Origin: Alphaproteobacteria bacterium
GTDB taxonomy: Bacteria; Pseudomonadota; Alphaproteobacteria; ATCC43930; CGMCC-115725
Assembly (NCBI GenBank): GCA_005888425.1
Contig: VAZF01000003.1
Span: 1-9,650, forward strand
DNA: 9,650 nt
Direction of reading: 5' to 3'
Positions 7,630 through 9,650 of this stretch are shown here, in pieces (within the stretch, counting starts at the first letter, position 1; every line of letters begins with the position of its first letter). Under the pieces are notes generated by a model, which did no database searches, was not told the origin of the DNA, and saw only the letters and a program-made list of their open reading frames with translations. The translations under genes and the position numbers were made by a program.

Positions 7630-7652
7630 AAAAAACCAGCCGGCTTTCGGTT
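7630..7652 (-). terminator. Possible weak terminator of the kinase/DUF3037 unit
   Basis: Read on the minus strand, AACC (7652-7649) can pair with GGTT (7637-7634) around a GC-rich centre containing the palindrome AGCCGGCT. It runs straight into six T residues (7635-7630), about 35 bases after the DUF3037 stop. The stem is short and bulged. Just beyond it is a perfect 7-bp palindrome TTTTCCG-AAT-CGGAAAA (7617-7633) that shares the A/T run. Confidence 0.35.
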
Positions 7653-7685
7653 GATAGCCGCGGAGCGCCGAGCCTGTTGCTGTAA

Positions 7686-8525
7686 TTACGCTACACTGTC
7701 GTGCAGTTCGGCCTCGATCTGACGAACCAAGCGGTCGATTTCTGTCTCCTCAATCACTTCCGGTGATACCGGGCTGAGCTTGAGGATTTCCACCGCGGCA
7801 TGGTATGCGCTGCCGAGATCGGGATTGTTCGGTCGTCCGACAAAGAAATACGGCTTGAATGGCTCGATAGGGTTACTCAGCGCCAGCATCTGACCGGCCC
7901 AGCGTCGGGCCTTCTCTCGAATCACTTCCTCGTTCGCTAAATCGAACGACAGCGGTTGATAGCAATGCCATGCGCCGTTCTTCCAGGCATGCTGGAATTC
8001 GACTGCGTCGATGCGCGATTCAATTCTCTTTGGCTGCAGGCGGTCTGCTAGGTGCAATTCCGCGAGCCGGTCCCGTACCGGGCGCCAAACCGCCTCATCG
8101 TCTCGCCGAACCCGCGGCTGCTCGTCATAACGGGCGACAAAACGATCATAAAGCTGATCAAGCGTTTTCGCCGGGTCGGCCGTTAACCCTGAACCGAGCG
8201 GTCCCCAGACAAAGCTTGTATCGTCTTCCGGCAGAATGCGGCGCGCGACTGCCGCGGCATCGGTTAAGGAGGTGAGCAAGTCACCGGCCTCGGATCGCGC
8301 GATGCGCCTAATAGCGCGCTCGATGTCGCGGAGCGAAGAGCGCAGTGCTGCTCCATCCAAATCGGGAAAGATCTGAGATATTCGGCCCGAAGTACGGCGC
8401 AACCTTGCATCGAGGAATCCCAAGGCGGGCTGATGTAGGACCACCCCGACGTTTGCAAATTCTGCCGTCAAAGGGTCGTGCCGGTACCGCAAAACCACAT
8501 AAGTATAAGGCGATTTGGTGCTCAT
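7686..8525 (-). CDS. DUF3037 protein, partner of the HipA-like kinase
   Basis: 279 residues from the ATG at 8525-8523. The start is fixed by an ATGA overlap with the stop of the upstream kinase gene; an upstream in-frame extension of ten residues (RRRTG...) is unlikely. The DUF3037 signature is at the N-terminus: YTYVVLRYRHD (7-17) followed by FANVGVVLH (23-31). The middle is charged and helical (60-170). VEFQHAWKNGAWHCYQPLSFDL (175-196 region) suggests a beta-rich core, and the tail (255-277) is acidic. No membrane segment, signal peptide or helix-turn-helix is visible. The biochemical function is unknown. From memory, DUF3037 genes recur next to HipA-like kinase genes, as here, so a functional pair is the best inference, for example substrate, inhibitor or adaptor of the kinase. 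GC is lower than in flanking genes (7921-7980: 31 G+C of 60 by hand count). Confidence 0.8.
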   Translation of the reverse strand: MSTKSPYTYVVLRYRHDPLTAEFANVGVVLHQPALGFLDARLRRTSGRISQIFPDLDGAALRSSLRDIERAIRRIARSEAGDLLTSLTDAAAVARRILPEDDTSFVWGPLGSGLTADPAKTLDQLYDRFVARYDEQPRVRRDDEAVWRPVRDRLAELHLADRLQPKRIESRIDAVEFQHAWKNGAWHCYQPLSFDLANEEVIREKARRWAGQMLALSNPIEPFKPYFFVGRPNNPDLGSAYHAAVEILKLSPVSPEVIEETEIDRLVRQIEAELHDSVA

Positions 8526-9220
8526 CTCAGCGCCCGTTCCAGTTCTGCGACGCAATCATCGATCCTATCACGCGACAATCCAGACCAAGCACGCCGGATC
8601 GGTCTGAGATCATGAGCGCGGCCCTTCAAGCCGGCGCCGAATATGTGGCCATCCGAGCGAATAAAGCGGTCCAGATAACCCCCTCGCCACGGCTCCGGCA
8701 TCGGAAAGAGCTTTTGATTGATTCGAAACGCCAGCTCGTGATCGATGATCCGAAAGGTATTGCCTCTGATAAGACAATTCGGATTGCCCGGCCGCCGATC
8801 GTCGTTGTCGATGTAAGCGTCGAACGCGAAAATTTGCAGAGCGCTTGGTCGACGCTGCGCGTTGAGATTGTCGGCGGCGGACCAAATTCGCCACTGCGTG
8901 CCGGCAGATTTTGAGCCAAACGCAATCGTTGCACTCTGCTCCAGAACCGCTCGGACCTCACGGTCAGGGATCGACCCTATCCACTCCGGAAGCAGTTCGA
9001 CCAGCAACGGCTCATTGATCGGCAGACCCAGATCACCGGCGAGACACGCCGCCAGCAGCTCATTAGAGAGACCCTCGATGCCTAACTCCGGTCTTGCAGA
9101 AACCTTCAGGAAAACCTCGTGCTCGGCCCCATCCGCAGTCTCTACAGTCACTAAGAGAGGACGGTTCCGACCCGCTTCGGCGATGCGATCGAAGCGAACG
9201 GGAATGGCACGCCTGATCAT
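8522..9220 (-). CDS. Compact HipA-like kinase (HipA_2 type)
   Basis: 232 residues from the ATG at 9220-9218; a TTG at 9229 is the only earlier in-frame start. HipA-type proteins are Ser/Thr kinases; in toxin-antitoxin modules they phosphorylate tRNA synthetases and halt growth. Here I see a likely ATP-binding Lys in EVFLKVS (K39), an alpha-C Glu in SNELLAACLA (E54), a catalytic loop DNDDRRPGNPN whose D141 and N146 have the D-x4-N spacing of HipA D309/N314, and a metal-binding Asp in IIDHELAF (D160). The protein is about half the length of HipA (440), lacks its N-terminal subdomain, and has no HipB-like DNA-binding gene beside it. The downstream DUF3037 gene overlaps by 4 bases, so the two are translationally coupled. 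Composition is atypical for the window (8701-8760: 27 G+C of 60, against 49 of 60 at 4381-4440 in hisS), which suggests acquisition. The kinase fold is well supported; the target and the toxin role are not established. Confidence 0.82.
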   Translation of the reverse strand: MIRRAIPVRFDRIAEAGRNRPLLVTVETADGAEHEVFLKVSARPELGIEGLSNELLAACLAGDLGLPINEPLLVELLPEWIGSIPDREVRAVLEQSATIAFGSKSAGTQWRIWSAADNLNAQRRPSALQIFAFDAYIDNDDRRPGNPNCLIRGNTFRIIDHELAFRINQKLFPMPEPWRGGYLDRFIRSDGHIFGAGLKGRAHDLRPIRRAWSGLSRDRIDDCVAELERALR

Positions 9221-9228
9221 TAGGACCA

Positions 9229-9258
9229 ATTGTAGGTCTGAAACGGCGCCGATGCGAA
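9229..9258 (-). promoter_or_regulatory. Candidate promoter of the kinase/DUF3037 unit, possibly leaderless
   Basis: On the minus strand a -10 TACAAT (9234-9229) is preceded, after 18 bases, by a -35-like TTCGCA (9258-9253). The -10 ends 8 bases before the ATG at 9220, so transcription would begin at or within a base or two of the start codon. No ribosome binding site is visible, which agrees with a leaderless message. The -10 matches 5 of 6 and the -35 4 of 6 consensus bases. Confidence 0.35.
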
Positions 9259-9260
9259 AT

Positions 9261-9298
9261 GGCGGGTTGCCCCCGGCCTTCGCTGGGGTTCACCCGCC
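9261..9298. repeat. REP-like hairpin containing the terminase stop codon
   Basis: Outer arms GGCGGGT (9261-9267) and ACCCGCC (9292-9298) enclose a symmetric 3x3 internal loop and inner arms CCCCGGC (9271-9277) and GCTGGGG (9282-9288, one G-T wobble) closed by CTTC. The shape and the CCGGCCTTCGC core resemble interspersed REP-type repeats of proteobacteria. The minus-strand terminase stop (9292-9290) lies in the right arm. There is no good T-run, so termination is doubtful; mRNA 3'-end protection is possible. Confidence 0.6.
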
Positions 9299-9650
9299 CT
9301 GCGGTTCGGGGGCGCGGCCGTCGAACGGGATCCCGGCGAGCTGGCGGTAGCGCTCGAAGATGCCGGCGTGCGGCATCGGCTGGACGAAAAGATCGCTGAG
9401 GGCCCAGACGAGCGCGTCGACGCGGTCGGGGGAAGATGCGGGGGAAGATGCGGGCGAGACGCCCGCGGTCCATCCCGCGGTCCATGGGGCGTCGCGGGTG
9501 AAGGCGCACATCTGGTCTTCGAGAATGGGAAACGCGCCGAGGTGACGCACCTTGCCCTGCTCGTACAGCGTTGCGACGGGCTCGGCGCGCGCGATCTTGC
9601 CGCGCGACGCGTGCACCGCGCGAAACGGCACGTTCGGATCGACCATGCGC
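9290..9650 (-). CDS. Phage/GTA-type terminase large subunit, C-terminal part (5' end outside window)
   Basis: The frame runs off the window edge; only about the last 119 codons are present. Large terminases cut concatemeric DNA and drive it into the prohead; this part belongs to the C-terminal RNase H-like nuclease domain. Recognised landmarks are PFRAVHASRGKIARAEPV, LYEQGKVRHLG, LEDQMCAFT and SPDRVDALVWAL, the last carrying a conserved acidic residue expected in the nuclease site. They resemble the terminase of alphaproteobacterial gene transfer agents and related prophages. Between CAFTRD and SPDRVD the protein has about 19 extra residues (PWTAGWTAGVSPASSPAS) encoded by a short repeat; relatives have only a short loop there. 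The next gene downstream is the HipA-like kinase, not a portal protein, so the packaging cluster is interrupted or a remnant. The ATPase domain cannot be seen, so activity is unknown. Confidence 0.85.
   Translation of the reverse strand, partial: RMVDPNVPFRAVHASRGKIARAEPVATLYEQGKVRHLGAFPILEDQMCAFTRDAPWTAGWTAGVSPASSPASSPDRVDALVWALSDLFVQPMPHAGIFERYRQLAGIPFDGRAPEPQGG
9428..9485. repeat. In-frame repeat block within the terminase gene
   Basis: Two perfect tandem 12-mers GGGGGAAGATGC (9428-9439, 9440-9451) are followed by a 7-bp hairpin GCGGGCG-AGA-CGCCCGC (9450-9466) and two perfect tandem 12-mers CCCGCGGTCCAT (9462-9473, 9474-9485). The hairpin core, read on the minus strand as AGVSPA, is a sequence I recognise from dispersed GC-rich repeats in many bacteria. 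The 12-base units preserve the terminase frame. Confidence 0.8.

Noticed and set aside
8345..8914. Plus-strand open frame opposite the kinase and DUF3037 genes
   Set aside because: The minus-strand frames carry clear family motifs and an ATGA junction; the plus-strand translation does not.
9063..9509. Minus-strand Arg/Pro-rich frame overlapping the kinase start and terminase end
   Set aside because: Out of frame with both recognised genes and low complexity; its repetitive part is simply the repeat block read in another frame.

Overview
The window looks like the chromosome of a GC-rich alphaproteobacterium. The evidence is the hisS-prfA-prmC-DUF4167 gene order (DUF4167 is essentially an alphaproteobacterial family), a gene-transfer-agent-like terminase, and interspersed palindromic repeats of a type common in alphaproteobacteria. 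The histidyl-tRNA synthetase is the short canonical bacterial type (about 415 aa). It is not the divergent form of about 500 aa found in Rhizobiales, Rhodobacterales and Caulobacterales, so I lean towards a Rhodospirillales-like lineage. That placement is inference.

Layout. (1) 1-3292, plus strand: the C-terminal part of a GH38 alpha-mannosidase (its start lies outside the window), then a multi-pass DUF2079 membrane protein. (2) 3421-6755, plus strand: a tightly packed translation operon of histidyl-tRNA synthetase, peptide chain release factor 1 and PrmC, the methyltransferase that modifies the GGQ glutamine of that release factor. (3) 6973-7533, plus strand: a DUF4167 protein with a Gly/Arg-rich head and a 12-bp tandem repeat in its tail. 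(4) 7686-9220, minus strand: a two-gene unit with an ATGA overlap, a compact HipA-like kinase followed by a DUF3037 protein, visibly lower in GC than its surroundings. (5) 9290-9650, minus strand: the C-terminal end of a phage/GTA-type large terminase running off the window edge.

No gene-free stretch exceeds 300 bases. The largest gaps are 3293-3420, 6756-6972 and 7534-7685; they hold only weak hairpins or possible control sites.

Two themes stand out. First, palindromic or tandem repeats have entered coding sequence in frame. A three-hairpin element forms the N-terminal extension of PrmC. A short GC-rich repeat adds roughly 19 residues to the terminase nuclease domain just before its conserved DRVDAL motif. 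A third hairpin contains the terminase stop codon. Second, the HipA-like kinase/DUF3037 pair sits where a portal gene would normally follow the terminase. It looks like an acquired, poorly characterised two-gene kinase module, possibly with a leaderless promoter.
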